Below are positions 47,901-62,900 of a stretch of 64,000 nt of DNA, piece after piece. The DNA comes from Mycteria americana (lineage: Eukaryota; Chordata; Aves; Ciconiiformes; Ciconiidae), in contig NC_134366.1 of NCBI RefSeq assembly GCF_035582795.1, forward strand, positions 170,884,401-170,948,400, written 5' to 3'. The first letter of the stretch is position 1. Each line of letters begins with the position of its first letter. A program made the translations under genes and the position numbers. The notes beneath the pieces were generated by a model, which saw nothing but the letters and a program-made list of their open reading frames with translations, was not told the DNA's origin and did not search any database.

Positions 47901-50900
47901 ATGCAGCCAAAGCTCAATTAGAGTTCAAGCTGGCCAGCCCTGTGAAGGACAACAAAAAAGTTTTTTTTTTTCTTTTTTTTTTTTTTTTAAATTTATCAGC
48001 AAAAGGAGGCTCAGAGATAACATTGGTCCATTGCTTGATGAGGTTGGTTACCTCACAAATAGGGATGTAGACAAAGCAGAGACGTTTAATGCCTTCTTCG
48101 CCTCTGTCTTCAACAACAATGATGGGCCCTGGGACCCCCAGAGCCCTGTGTTGGAAGACTGTGACTGGGGGGATGATAAACTCCCAGCCGGCTCTGAAAC
48201 TGTTCGAGACTTGCTGCTCCAGCTGGATGAACGTAAGTCTATGGGGCCCGATGGGATTCATCACAGGGTAGTGAAAGAGCTGGCTGATGTTATCGTGGGA
48301 CCTCTCTCCAGTATTTTTCAACGGTCTTGGGAGTCTGGAGAGGTCCCACTTGACTGGATGCTGGCAAATGTCCCTATTTTCAAGAAGAGTAAGAAGGAAG
48401 ATCCCGATAATTACAGGCCTGTCAGTCTTACTTCAGTGCCTGGTAAAATTATGGAGAAGGTTATTCTGGGAGTTACTGATAAACACTTGAGAGACAGCAC
48501 AGTCACTGGCCATAGTCAGCACAGGTTTGCAAGGGGAAAGTCCTGCTTACCCAACAATTTCCTTTTATGACAAGTTCACCTATCTAGTTGACCAAGGGAA
48601 GCCAGTAGATGTGGTTGGATTTTAGCAAAGCTTTTGATACTCTCTCTCACAGTATCCTTATGGACAGTGTCCAGCACACAGCTAGAAAAGTCCATAACAC
48701 GATGGGTGAGCAACTGGCTGACAGGTTGGGCTCAAAGAGTTTTAGTAAATGGGGGTACATCAGGCTGGTGGCCCATCACCAGTGGGGTTCCCCAGGGCTT
48801 GATTTTAGGGCCAGTGCTCTTCAATGTTTTTATAAATGATCTGGACACAATACATTAAGTAAGTTTGCCGATAATACTAAACTAGGAGGAGCTGTGGACT
48901 CCCTCGAGGGTAGAGAGGCCTTACCAAGAGATCTGGATAGGCTAGAGAGCTGGGCGTACCAACTGTACCAACTATATGAAATTTCATAACAACCATATGA
49001 AATTCCACACCAATTTCATATCAACTGTATGAAATTCAACAAGAGCAAGTGCTGGATTCTCCACCTGCGACGGGGTAATCCTGGTTATGCATAAAAACTC
49101 AGGGATAAGAGGCTGTAAAGCAGCCCTGTGAAAGAGGTCTGGGGGTTTGGGTTGATGACAAGTTGAATACGAGTCAACAGCGTACCCTGGCAGCCAAAAG
49201 GGTCAACTGTGTCCTGGGGTGCATCAAGCACAGCATAGCTAGCCAGTCGAGGGAGGTGATTGTCCCACTCTACACTGCACTGGTGTGGCCCCACCTTGAG
49301 TACTGTGTGCAGTTTTGGGCACCTCAATATAAGAAGGACATCAAACTATTAGAGTGTGTCCAGAGGAGGGGGACCAAGATGGTGAAAGATCTGAAGGGCA
49401 AGACTTAGGAGGAGTGGCTGAGGTCACTTGGCTTGTTCAGCTTGGAGAAGAGAAGGCCGAGAGGTGACCTCATCGCAGCCTACAACTTCCTCAAGGGGGG
49501 GGGAGCAAAGGGGGAGGTGCTGATCTCCTCTCTCTGGTGACCAGCGATAGGACACGAGGAAATGGAATGAAGCTGCGTCAGGGGAAGTCCAGATTGGACA
49601 TTAGGAAAAGGTTCTTCACTGAGAGGGTGGTCGGTCACTGGAACAGGCTCCCCAGGGAAGTGGTCATGACACCAAGCCTGTCAGAGTTCAAGGAGCGTCT
49701 GGACAATGCACTTAGTCATATGGTTTAGTTTTAGGTAGTCCTAGGAGGAGCAGGGAGTTGGACTCGATGATCCTTATAGGTCCTTTCCAACTTGAGACAT
49801 TCTGTCATTCTACGAAAGATGAAAATCTGTTTGGTCACAACCAAATTAATACTTTACACAAAACTTGCAGTTGTTGTGTCATAAAAAGCATTACAGTCCC
49901 AACAGAGCCACATTTTATGCAAGCATATCTGTATAAAGCAGTTTTCATTGCAAAGTAAAACACTGAAGGCAGTTAAAATTTAATAGGTCTAGTACTGAAA
50001 CATCTCAAAAAGGCATTTATTTATAAAATAAAGACCATTTTCTGCAAAGTCAGAATATTTCTTTGCATCAGACCTAAGGAAGCTGCTTTTTCAACACTTT
50101 GAAGATGGCATTCAGACTGCTTAGGATTCACTTTTAGTGGTAGGAAAACACAGTATTTGCTTCAATTCACCTTCAGCTCTGGATAATGCTATCATATCTA
50201 AGAATGTTAATTCATTAACTTTCTTTTCTGACCTTTTAAGCAACTGTTTTTGAATGTCTCACATTCTCTACTTTCAGAAACACATGCACGTAACAGGGAC
50301 AACAGCAGTACACTTACTATTCCTTAGCTTCTAACTCCACCATCACCTCATTTCAGTCCTAGACGACTGTGAGGATACTAAGCAGCTTGCCCAACAGCAC
50401 ACAGAAAGTCTACAGGAGATCCTCCGAACTGAACCGAGAAGCTCATGCCTTGCAACCAACATTAGCAAACTCGAAGGATACTCATGATTGTAGTTCAGCA
50501 TTTATTCAAAGCTTCAGCCTAGCATTTTTAGAAATTCGTGTCATAGTTTTAAGATTACAGACAGACCTGACAATAGCTCCTATGGCTAAGGTTGCCTAGC
50601 ACTTCATGAGACCTGCTTTCAGCTGCTCAAAAATTTTTCAAATTTTAACTATATGAAATGAAAATTCCCACACTAAAACTACTTCAAGCTCATTTCTATC
50701 AGCTTGCTATGGAAAACTGTGTCAAGACGCACAACTTCCAGAAAGTAAGGTCGCATAAAAAAGTATTGCACAGGGAGAAATTTGAAGTTCTTAGAAGTTT
50801 TGTAGATGATATTCTATCAACTGAATACTTTAGAGCAGAAACGTGATGGCTAGAAATAAAGGAACATATTCACCCTGCCTACTCCAAGTCTGTAACTACA

Positions 50901-53900
50901 GGCTTGAAAAAATCAAATTTCACTTTCAGGAACCAGGAGTAGAAATCAAAGATCCAAAGCCCTGAAACTCTTCTGCTATCATCACGAACCTCTGAAACCC
51001 ACTGGCTGATCATCTCACACACTGTCATACGGCTGCCCTCACTAGTTAGAAAATACATCTGCTTTCTGCCAGCACCATCAGTCATGTCATTAACTTTGAT
51101 TTGTGTTGTTAACCTAACTATTTCAAATCTGACAAACCTGGGGGAAAAGAAAGGGGGGAAGAGAGGAAGGAGAGTAAAATTCCACTAAAACAATTATAGC
51201 ATTTTGACTTCCAGAAAATTGCATATTAAAAGTATACGTTAAAAGAACGTGCACAAAGTTATACAGCCACGTGCTCATCAGTTAGGAACTACTAAAATGT
51301 GTGTGATAACTTTTCATTTGCACCACCACATCCAAGAACAGGATCATGTATTACTCCTTTCTCCCTCCCAGTGTCCCCGAACTGCGCAGATGCCGCTGCA
51401 CAGCAGGAATCGGAGCTGCTGTGCTTTCTGCTCCCGTTCCAACTACCACAACGACTACTCAAATAAAAAGTCACTTTGTGGGGAAGACATAAATGACACC
51501 TCAGTGAACTGGATTCTGTCCTCACCACTGTCACAGAAATCTGTGTTACACTGGACAATTATTTAATCGTAGTTCTCCTAGAAATGACTACTGCCTATTT
51601 CTCATCCTCTAGATGAGAAATTGAGATTGATTCACAGAAGCATTAGACATTTCCCACTGCAAAGTCAGTCAGAGTTATGTTCTGAATGTATTAAGGACTA
51701 CAAAAACGCAAAATCAAATTCTAGAACTAGAAATGTAGTTATCACGAATTAGAGTCTCTTTTAAAACTTATTTTGTCAATGATCACTAAGTGTTTTCTTC
51801 ACACTCCTTCAAATGGGGTGTGAAATGGTACTACCTCGTCTGGGAAGACAGGACTTCCCCTACAAGTAGTTTGGGATCTGGGTGTTGTATTTTTTATTCT
51901 AACCCCAGACAGTCATGCTGAAATCAAGCAGCAGTCAGAGAAAACAGCTGGCTGCAAGAAACTGTACTTCAAACCCATTGCCACTGACAGCCACCAGAAT
52001 CAAACCTCTGACATGACTTCAAAATCTCCAGGTTATCTCAAAGCATCTTCATGAGTAGCACAAAATGCAGCGATACTCGACTGGCCGTTACGTAAAGATG
52101 CAACAAGAGCAAAGACAGAACAATAACTAATAGTCTTCTCCGATTTCGTGGAAAAAATCTTAGCAGCTTCCAGACCTGAATGTCTCTAGAGACCATGCTG
52201 CAGTGTGTCATTAACATACTCATTCATGATTGTACTTTGGCTGCAAATGCAGGAAGAGTCCCTAAATTCTTAGGTAGTGAAGAAATACTGAAGCCAAACT
52301 AGGAGTTTACAATCGCATCCCAAATGAACTAGGACAGTGAATGTAAAATATTAACTATTTTAAAGGTGATCCCTGGGGACAAACAGTAGACGAAGCATCA
52401 GGTTTCTATCATTAACAGTCCCTAGCCTAACCCCTCCTTTCGATCCGTATGTTTCAGAGATTCCAATGGCAATTAAACAATTGGAGAGACATTTTTAGTT
52501 AAACAGACAGAAGTTAAGCCTGTAAGAAAGAATACCACAGCTGCAGCTGTTGTCTGGTAATAAATGAATGGCTGTGGGGTTTATTCCATTTGTTTCATAG
52601 CAGATCATTTACCCCAAACAGATTTCTGGGTAATACAACAGTAACATTTACATTCCTTGGAAGAAAACCCTTCAGATATTTAAACAACTGCAAAAGTTAT
52701 TTTAATCCTGCTTCCTGTTGACAGAACTTTCAGAAAACTATCCACATTTTTAAATAAAAGGCCCAATTATACAGCATATGAACATTAAAAAATTATTGCA
52801 ACATATCTGTGGAAATATTTTAGTATTTGTTACAACAGCAGCTTCAAGGAAAAAAAGGAAAAAACCAAAACCATACCCCAAATCCCCCAAACTGCTGCAT
52901 GAACAAGTTTGCCACGGCTGCTGTTCCCACAGAAGCTGAGCCTCTTGGAAAGCTGTAGAGCCATGTAATAATAGTGGAAACATTTAGCAAAAACTTTAAA
53001 TCATCTCCCATAATCAAGACAGTGTACAACATGTTCTACCAGGAAACCGGAGAAAGAGTTGGGAGATGAAAAGATCCCACGCATACTTACTGGGCCCTGG
53101 AGACCTCCATCCTCTCGGTCGATGCTGCTTCTGGAGAGCCGCACATCAGGTTTCTAAAACAAAAATGAAAAATTTCATTCTGTACTCTGCTTACCAATTC
53201 ACACGACCTAGGCTTAAAGTCATTATAAAGACAGGAAAATACTGTTAAAAATTTACACTGACAAATACAGATGTCATTTCAATCCAGTCTATACACCCCC
53301 GCTGCTGCGACTACGCGCTTCTGCAACTGCAGCTACTGAAACTCCTGGCAGCCTTCTCGACTGCTTCTCAACCACCCATTCTTAGCGCACGTGTAAAAAT
53401 GCTTGTTATAAATATTGCTAGTACCATTTCCCTAACACAACATTGGAAAACCTGCATTTTAATTTTCTCAAAGGCAGCAAAAGTAGTTTGTTGTTGGTTT
53501 TTTTTTTTAAATTGTTTGCTTCCCAACAGCAAAATTTCAACCACGGGATGAGAAATGCTGCGCATTAATTCCCGCTTCCTGCTTGAGGACGGCTTATATG
53601 TACTTGGCTCTCTCTCCAAGCCTGCAAATGGGGCCAATTACTGGAGCTCTTTAAACACTGCATTTGGATACAGAAAGCTAATACAGACATCCAGATGCAC
53701 TATTCTCCTGATACAAGCAACAAACAAATGAATTTCTATTTTATACGTTTTAAGCGAGATACAGGAACTCGGGGCTTAGTTGTTTTAAAAAGTAAAAATA
53801 AGACTGGCCCAATTTTTTTGCATAGAAACCAGTCATTTTTCTCATCTCCCCAGCAAACCTAGATATGTTATGCTTATTCTTTGAGGACAACATTAAGTCC

Positions 53901-56900
53901 AGGGAAAGACAAAAGAAGAGCCAATGTGAAACAAAGGTTAACACTGATCTGAAGATACAAGTTCAGCAAAATGAGGGTGCTTTTCTAGTGCGCTAATTCT
54001 GGCACACAACAACAAAGAAAGAGGATTTCTCTGACTCTTCAATTCACTATCCTTTGAGACTCGGGGTTCATTCTCTTCAGAAAATGGATAAAATGCACAT
54101 CTGCATCACTGTAAATACAATTTATTTCATATGTCTGTAAGGAGATATATATAAAATGGACACACACAGAATGAGAATGAAAATTTTTTATTTAGCGAAA
54201 TGCAGGCATGTGAATATTGGCTGTAACTAAAACTAAACTGACCCCATGAACAGATACATGTTCTTTCAGGGTCAGTCTGGGGGGACAAATATATCCATTT
54301 CTTGTTTAAAGCTACTCCAGATCCCTTTCCTTCTTTCTTTCTAAAAGCACTAAAGAATAATTCCAACTCGCACATCCTGCTGAATGACTCTAAAAAGCAG
54401 GGCAAACGGCACTTGCAAAGATACACTAATATTGATCTTTTATCATTAAAAATACTCCAATTGTGCTGGCAGTCTGTCAGAAGGGCTTGTACTTTGGATT
54501 TTCATTCAGTCTTCCGCAGACTGAGGCACAGCCAGAGGCACAGAGACAGTCGCTGCCTGAAGGAACTTGCAGATTAAAAATAGACAAATCATACTAGACG
54601 GGGAAATATTTAACCCCATCTTAAACATGAAGAACTGAAGCAGACACAAGCAAGCGATTTCCCAATGTTTCTCCAGGAATTTGTGACAAATTTTATGACG
54701 AAACCTACCATTGACAAACCTCCCGTTTATTTCCTTTATTATGATGAAGGAATTTTTTCTAATTTTTGAAGTCTCATTTGCTACGGGTATGTTAGATACT
54801 TCATTAGATATCTAAAGTCAGTCGTGATTCTCATTATATTTTTAAGCTAAAGAAAATTGCTATCCTTGTTTATCTAAGCATACAACTAACTACATTTCTA
54901 TTACACTGATGTTCACAACTTGTCTTCGTTTCGTGTTCGTTTCTAGCCAGGGAAGTGCCCAAAGTCTTTGGGAATAGTCAAAGACTATTTTATCACAGCG
55001 GTCTTTAATGCTCTTTGCACTTTTAACAATTTACTACTCCAGAAATGCACCCTAAACCAGACTCCAAAGATAATAAATTATTGAGCATTTTAAAAGATTC
55101 AGAAGCACAAAAATACACACTAGTCCAAATAACAGATGTTTTTCTAGTATTATAAGAAAAACGTTAAACTAACAGACATAATAGCCATCTCCTCCCCTCC
55201 TTGTCTTACTAACAAGGTCCTCCTTTTCAGCATCTAAACTCTCTAAATGTAAAATTCTACAACCTCACATCACAGCAACAATTCAATTACCCAAGTCACC
55301 GCCAGCAGCAAACGTGCAGCATATGAGTGGACTGCAGGACATCACATACATGAACAGTACACAACCACCTAGCTACAGTCTAAGAATCATTTCATAGAAA
55401 AGTTGTAATTACACATAAAATATTACTAAAATGAGCATTATTAACTTGACAAACACTTGCTTCACACATTGCCAACAAGAATACCGAGTCCTGTTGACCA
55501 CCCCCATGCAAGCGAAGCCATGGAAGGCAGGGTGTTGCCCAGGCATCTCCAAGAACCTGACCTGAAAACGAAGATACCAAGTGCCAACGGGTAATGGCAA
55601 ACCAGAGGGTCCATGAGCAGTCTGTACAGCTATACAACCCACCTGCATCTCGGTGATCTGCATATTTACATCTTAGAAACAAGGACTGAAAATCTTTAGT
55701 GGTACGTAAATGCAAGTCCAAATGTTTTCCTCCTCCTGCCCCATCAAAACTCGGATAGTTAGAAAGACAAGGAACAACAGAGAAATATTCAACACACTTT
55801 TGTGTCCAGTGACAAAGAAGAGACCCAATTATACTTCTAGGATTTGACTGTGTTCTAATAAATTCTAACAACTCCCATTTTAGTAAATGATATTCTGATT
55901 TATTAATTTGTGTGGCTGTGGAAATTTCAAGAGACAAACTATTTTACAGTAAAGGTGGTATCTAAGATCAAATTCCCATTGTATTTTAAAATATTATTTA
56001 GCAGCAATTCTTATGCTTCTACAGTGGTAAGAGCTTTAATTTTAGTGCCTCATGCTGGCATTAGAGAGCAATGCATTGCTGAATTTTTAATACTGAGATC
56101 CTTCAGATGTGTTTAATGCAACATTCTCTAGGTCAAAAAGAAGCCTCACATCAAAACTGACCTGTTCTGTACTTTACACACCATTTCACAGCCCCAAAAC
56201 ACACCCTTCTATCTTTCCAGGCCCTGCTATGGCCCTATACCTCCATGGCAGCCCTCCCGAAAACCGCAGAGACTCCTTGGAATGATTCTCCCATCCTGGT
56301 ACTGGCCATACCAGTAGATATACAGAGCTTCTTGGCTGGACAGGAAACAATCCCTTCTGAGAGGCAGCTACAGAGGCTGGAAACGAGGCGGTGGGTGCTG
56401 AGGTGCTTAGCGCACGTGCGTTTACGGAGAACATTGCTGGCACTGTTGGAGAACGACTGTATTGAGGGTGTATATACAACAGGGAGATGAGTTGGAGGGG
56501 GGAAAAGCCTGAAGACATCCACTTAGTTGTGAAGCCCCAAAGTTGAACGTAGCTAGTAAGAGTGTATATCTAAAAAGGCCCTGCTTAACACTCTTGTGCA
56601 GTGCAAGACTGTTTCAGAAAATTAAGCCTTTGGGAAACTGGAGATTTCGGATTTCAGCTTGACCTGAAAAAGTTGTCACTTGTGAATATATTTTTCAAGC
56701 CTTGAAGCTCAACAGGGACCGACTATGATGACAAATCATCTTCAAATGTGTTTCATACTCATAATATGGTGGGACTTCTCAAGCATACAAACTGTAAGGC
56801 TCTGAAATTTTTTTTTTGTGAAAGTGCCGACTGTACTAAACTAAAATGCAAGTTTAAGCAAAGCCTTTTCTACTTACTATTATATTCATTACAGATACAT

Positions 56901-59900
56901 ATTTAAGGGACGAACTGTACGTTATTAAAATCTTGCAGAAAATCAAAATCCTTCAAAAGTAAATGGATTTTTTTCTAATAAATAGTCTACTATCTGAAAT
57001 CTTTGGAAACATCAAGAGGACTTTTCAGACAGGATACATATGTTGATAAAGTGGAACATAATCTACTTTATTTCCAGTATTTCTGGTTACTCACTAATAA
57101 AAGAACATGTAAGTCTTGGCATTCTCAGGACATGCCAAATTGTAATGTCTTGGTGGGATTTTCTCAGGCTAAAAATTAAAATCTTATTTTAGCAACAGTT
57201 CACATCAATTATATTTGAATTGCAGTTCTCAGTGTCAAAAGAGGACAAAACCACAACTATGTGGGAATTTCAGAAAAAACAAAATGAAACATGATAAGGA
57301 AACTATGCGAGTTATTTCTTCTTAACCTATCAAAGGAAAGGACTATAAATTTCTTAGCACAACACTGCTCTGTCTGCTGAGGAGTTACTAAACTGCACGC
57401 ACATATATATCTTTATTTTATATTATTAAAAACAATGCCGCATAACATAAATACAGCCACAAAGAAAGGTTCAAACTGGAAATTAAATATAAATGAGGAA
57501 GCAGGTAATTAAACAGGCCCAAAAGAAGAAAAGGGTTCTGCAAAATGTTCAGAGATAGTTAGCGACAGTGCCAAAGGTTACAGCATAAAAATCACTAACT
57601 TCACCATACTGCTGAACTTAAAAGGACACCTTGAAAAGACACAGCATGATGCAGGTTTTTTCCCACAACTTCTGCAAAGCAAACAAACTAGCTACCACTT
57701 CAGTAGGCTCTCTCATGGCATCACCACCACCATTGGTTTTCTATGTGTGGTTACAGGCGATTCTCCTTTTGGATCAAACTCCATATTAAAATACAGAAGG
57801 TATACTCTCTCCTAGAACCAATTAAAAAAAAATTAAATATCAGGATAGTTTTTGGCAGTTCCAAACTTCTGTCAAAACCCACAAATAAAAGCCTCCTCAC
57901 GGGGCCTTTAAAAATTATTTTAACTCAATGAATTAATTGATCTGCTTTTAAATTAATTCTACACACAAGTAGTCACGGCTGGAAGATTAACATACACATA
58001 CTGTGGTCCTAATGGAGTAATTTCATCCTTATGGGCTGATTTTCTGTGTGCGCAAATACTGTACAGGAAAGCCAGCATGCGGGACCTAAGTGCAAGTATC
58101 GCAGCACGCATGCCAGACCGCAGGGTAATGGGCCAAATCTTTTAGTTATAGAAGCTACAAGTGCCACCATGTCCTGGTTTCAGCTGAGATAGAGTTAATT
58201 TTCTTTATAGTGGCTGGTATGGGGCTATGTTTTGGATTTGTGCTGAGAACAGCGTTGATAATACAGAGATGTTTTAGTTGTTGCTGTACTAGTCAAGGAC
58301 TTTTCAGCTTCCCATGCTCTGCCAGGTGCAGAAGAAGCTGGGAGGGGACACAGCCAGGATAGTTGATCCAAACTGACCAAAGGGCTATGCCATACCACAT
58401 GACGTCATGCTCAGTATATAAAGCTGGGGAAGAAGAAGGAAGGGGGGCACATTTGGAGTGATGGTGTTTGTCTTCCCAAGTAACCGTTACGCGTGATGGA
58501 GCCCTGCTTTCCTGGAGATGGCTGAACACCTGCCTGCCCATGGGAAGTAGTGAATGAATTCCTTGCTTTGCTTTGCTTGTGTGCGCGGCTTTTGCTTTAC
58601 CTATTAAACTGTTTTTATCTCAACCCTCAAGTTTTCTTTCTTTTGTTCTTCTGATTCTCTCCCCCATCCCACCGAGGGGGAGTGAGCGAGCGGCTGCATG
58701 GTGCTTGGTTGCCGGCTGGGGCTAAACCACGACACACCAGCAGAAAGGCCATTCACAATTGTGGAGCACTGCTTTTGGGCATGGAGGCTGGTTGTTCAGC
58801 TTCTATATGCTATGCACTATGTACAAGTACAATCTTGATTAATCTTCATCAATTTTATTTTTGGAGGTGGAAATATCCATATGATCAAAAAACAACTTAG
58901 GAGAAAGTGCAGAATGAGAACTTCATTAATTTCTTGTAATTCTGCTTGTCTGCTGAGGTCTAAACATCACAGGATATAAATGATGAGTGAAGAACTCAGT
59001 CCTCAGGACTGTAGTACCTAAAAAGACCTACCAGTAAGATTCCTTACGTAGAAGGCCAAACAGACATCCACTTGTTTGACATAATGTGTTTGTACTGCAG
59101 CCATCTCACCCCTTCACCCTATGTCCTGGACAGAGATGTCTTCTATAGTTACCTGTATCAAGCTTTAAGTGCAGTAACGCTTTGTCTTCAATTCAGCTTC
59201 CTCAAAAATAATTCAGAGATTTCTGTCCTCCTTCCTGGAGATGCTGATATCCAAAGCAATTTTATCAAGAGGGTATGAAAGCCCACAAGTTTATTCAGTG
59301 TCCATTAAAGCTACCAGACTAGTGTGCAACATCCCCTGTCTATCAGGGGGTGGGAGAGAGTGTCAGTCCTGGAAAAAAAGTCCCTCAGAATCAAAGCCCC
59401 CCCCCCTTCTCTTCTCACCTCCCAATGGATGTATTTGGTACAATTCAAAATTAAATGCTTCTTTACTCTTCGGTTTTTAGACAACAGAGTTATTTTCATT
59501 CAGGAGCTTCCCATGAAGGGAGATCTGTTTCTTTTCTCTTTTTTCAGTAGAATTTCAGAATTCTGGATTTTTTTAAGGCTGCAGCTTGCAAACAAAATTT
59601 CTATCTCCTTTCAAGTATGGACTAGTCACATGTTCTCAAAGGACCAGTTTCAGGCAAACTGCTTACACAGATAACAACCTCTCCGAAGACTGGCAAATTT
59701 CCCTTTCAATGCCACTGCAATTTAATTCTTCATCTGGGGTGTCTCTTCTAGCAAACACAGCATTAGTGCTGTTTATACTTGTATTAACATGCTTTGAGTT
59801 GTACTTTTTCCCTGTAGAAGCAGCAATAAATTTCAATTCATGAGCAAGTTGGTGTTACTCAGGGGAAAGAAAAACTGTACTAACAGAAACCCCGCTGAGG

Positions 59901-62900
59901 ATTTTTCTTCTCGTTGCAGTGTCTTACATTAAATGATTTGCAGTTACTCCCCTGTGAGTCCAATTCTCAACAGTAGATGTGAGATATACTGTAGGAGCCT
60001 GAAGACTGTGTAAATAGAGCAGCTTTTGAAAGTAGCCAGTTTTAACTGAGAACACTACACTGTTTAGTTACATGAGTTAAAAATCACATTCTGGCTCCAC
60101 TCTCTCTATTGTTCTCTGTGCTCAAAAAGACAAATATTCCTCTGAAACCTGCCTGTAGCAGGCAAGGGAGAGCCACAGTTCAGCAAAACAGTTTTTTCAA
60201 AATCTAAAGGTTAGTGCAGAAAGGCGCCTCAAAGCAAGTGAGGCACGTGACATCAATTTTGAAAAAAATAAGTTGCTTCTCCCCCCTAAATCACCTGGAG
60301 TGAAATTAGGGAAAGCCCTTCTCCCAAGAGAATGTCACTAGTCACTCGCTAGAGGACGCGGGACAAGAAGTGCGTGCGTGTAATATATGGATTATTTCTA
60401 CACTGGACCTGTGTTTGGACTCTCATGTATGAATTGTGGATATCCTTCAGGAGATCTGCAAGGTCTCCAAGAGTGACTCCCCACAGTGACTTTTCTACCA
60501 TCTTGATTTCTTCAGGGCTAAACCTAGAAAACCACATTCCTTTTCCAAGGAACACCCATCTATAAACCGAAGATTCCTCTGACATACATCCTGCTATGGG
60601 TTGAAATACACCCTGTGGCTATCATTAGCTTGTTTAGCTTTTGACACAGTGTATAAATCTGTTACAGGCATTCAAGTATAAACCCCAAAGGCTGTATAGT
60701 CAAACTGTTAGTGCAGAAAGAAAAAGAACTGAAGTCTCTTATGGATTCCAATTCCTCATTTTGGCCATTTTAAGTTCATGCTTACTTCCACTCAAACTTT
60801 CTCCGTTTTTTGCCTTTTTAACCCTCTAAGGGTTTACATCAACCAAATCCAGCTCTGGCAAAGCTGCAGAGCTCTACAGCTGCTCACAAGTTCATCAGTG
60901 CTAGTTCTCCTTTGAGTAGGGGGTGGCGATAGAGATGGTGTCTCGTCGCAATAAAAACTAACACATAATGAAAACACAGCTATTTTTTTCCAAACATATG
61001 CTAAGACTGTATTACAGATCAAAAGAAAAGTCAAAAAGTCCCTCCTCAAACAGCAATTTGGAGGACCGCGAACAGCCTAATGGTCCAGAGGCTGAATCAA
61101 AGCAGAATAACAAAGGCTACAAATAATTGTCATCTGTTCTGCAAAAAAGGTCAGAAAGTTCAGAAAGTTTTCTGCAGAAAGTTCCCACACAATCTAGTGC
61201 CACCACCTGAAATCACAATGCCTTATTCTCAGTAAATACATGAATTCCTCAAAAAGTTCTTGACACTCTTTAAAGTTTTAACCCACAATGAATCAATTTG
61301 ACCTCCTGGGCTTCTGAAAGTCACAAGCAACTGGTGCCACTCAAGACTGGAAAAGCTAATGCCTAAATTAGGGAAGAAATTTTCCTTTCCCCTCCCTCTC
61401 TTCAGCTCATAATAAATTGGACAAAGCAATCTGGGTACAGTGGTTTCTTTACGGTCATCCAATGGCAAACCGCAAATTCCCAAGTGCACTTAACAAGGAA
61501 ACCAGTCAAAAGCAAGCTTCAACATCTTTAATCAAAAGTAACGTCTTAACTCCAGCACAATCTGGATCTTGGCTAGAACGTGTAGTGGACATGGGGGCAT
61601 CTATCAGTAGCTCTCAAGAGCTAGTAGAGAATTATCCTACCTTGGTTGTCTTCACAGCTATCAGCTGTTCTGAACAGTTCTGAATACTACACATAACTAA
61701 ACCCCTGAGAGACTAAGACAATTCAACTGGCAAGGAGTAAGGTCTTGGTAACATCGTCTACGTACAAGATCTGCTCTCCATTCCCGCCCACTGGCTTCCT
61801 GTAGAATAAAGCATAAATTCTTATTTTCAAGGAACTCAATGTCCTGGCTTCAAGATCCCTAAAAGACTGTTTCAAGTTCTGTGAGACAATCACAACTAGC
61901 AACTTTTGTGTCTAAAATAAAAATAATTCATCTGTACCACTAAGATTTTCCTGGAGACCAGCTCTAGACAGTGCAGAGAACTATTACAGAAACCATGGAC
62001 CATTATCACCATCTGCTTTTCAAACTTACCTCCTGTAACAAACCTATGGCACCTGCATTTATACAGGCACGTTTTGTAACTACATATAACATAAAAGGCT
62101 CCCAAACCAAAACACTCCTTGAAATACGCTTCTTAAGACCAAACGTGCGACTGATATTTGTCACAACCCATACCACACCACTGTAAATTATCCACCTGTC
62201 AAGTGAGGCTCACACACCTATAGGCTCCCCAGCATGAGCCTATACAGAGTAATATGCTGCTACCATCTTCTGCTGCACCTGTAGCCATTGGTCTCGAGTA
62301 GGAGAATTTTAACACAGAACTTAAATTTTGACAACTGGGAAGCCAGAGTTGAACTAAAAAACATACACCAGTGGCACTGACAACAAGAAAACATGGAACT
62401 GCAGAGAAACAGCAACAGAAGATCCCATTACCAATGCATCTCCTCTTTCTCCTCCTGGTGATGTTCAGAGCTTTTTCCCCACCTCACAGAGCTCTCTCTT
62501 AAATTATTTCTTCCCACTAATGTGTCTCATTATTCCTCCAGTGCAAGACTGCTTACAACTCTTACTAGTCAGGGTTGTTAGATGGCTGCTGGTTATTCTG
62601 TTTTTAGGGGTAGAGTATGCACAGATCTATCTCCTTAAGAACAAACACGCAATCTCCAGATTGGCACAGTTATACCCACAACTTCCCACACATAAATACT
62701 CAGCTGGATAAAGTGAGACTGACTAAAAACCCAGCTGTTCAAGGTATTTATAATACACAGGACTCACTTACTAGCTGAACACTTAATTTAAAAAGTGTTT
62801 CCAAACCTACATTTTGGTAGTGACTCCTATGTTCAGTAAATGCTCTCATTTCACAGAAGTGCTCAGTTTTAGCAAGCTGCAATAAAACAAGAAAAATCAG

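Larger units (their letters stand above)
46080..49815 (+). mobile_element. CR1 LINE, near full-length span, inserted antisense in PTK2
   Basis: About 3.7 kb on the plus strand. It has a GC-rich 5' region (46080-46427), ORF1 from 46428, an ORF2 with most of the endonuclease deleted, and a 3' end with gttggactcgatgatcctta and cattctgtcattctacgaa. It retains the 5' UTR that most CR1 copies lose. ORF1 and ORF2 are broken by frameshifts, stops, an internal deletion near 47700 and local repeat growth, so it is inactive. Confidence 0.93.
45541..53090 (-). other. PTK2: PTK2 intron carrying a long antisense CR1
   Basis: A 7.55-kb intron. Half of it is the plus-strand CR1 at 46080-49815. The remainder shows only a possible old MIR/L3-like tail near 50360-50460. 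Confidence 0.8.
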
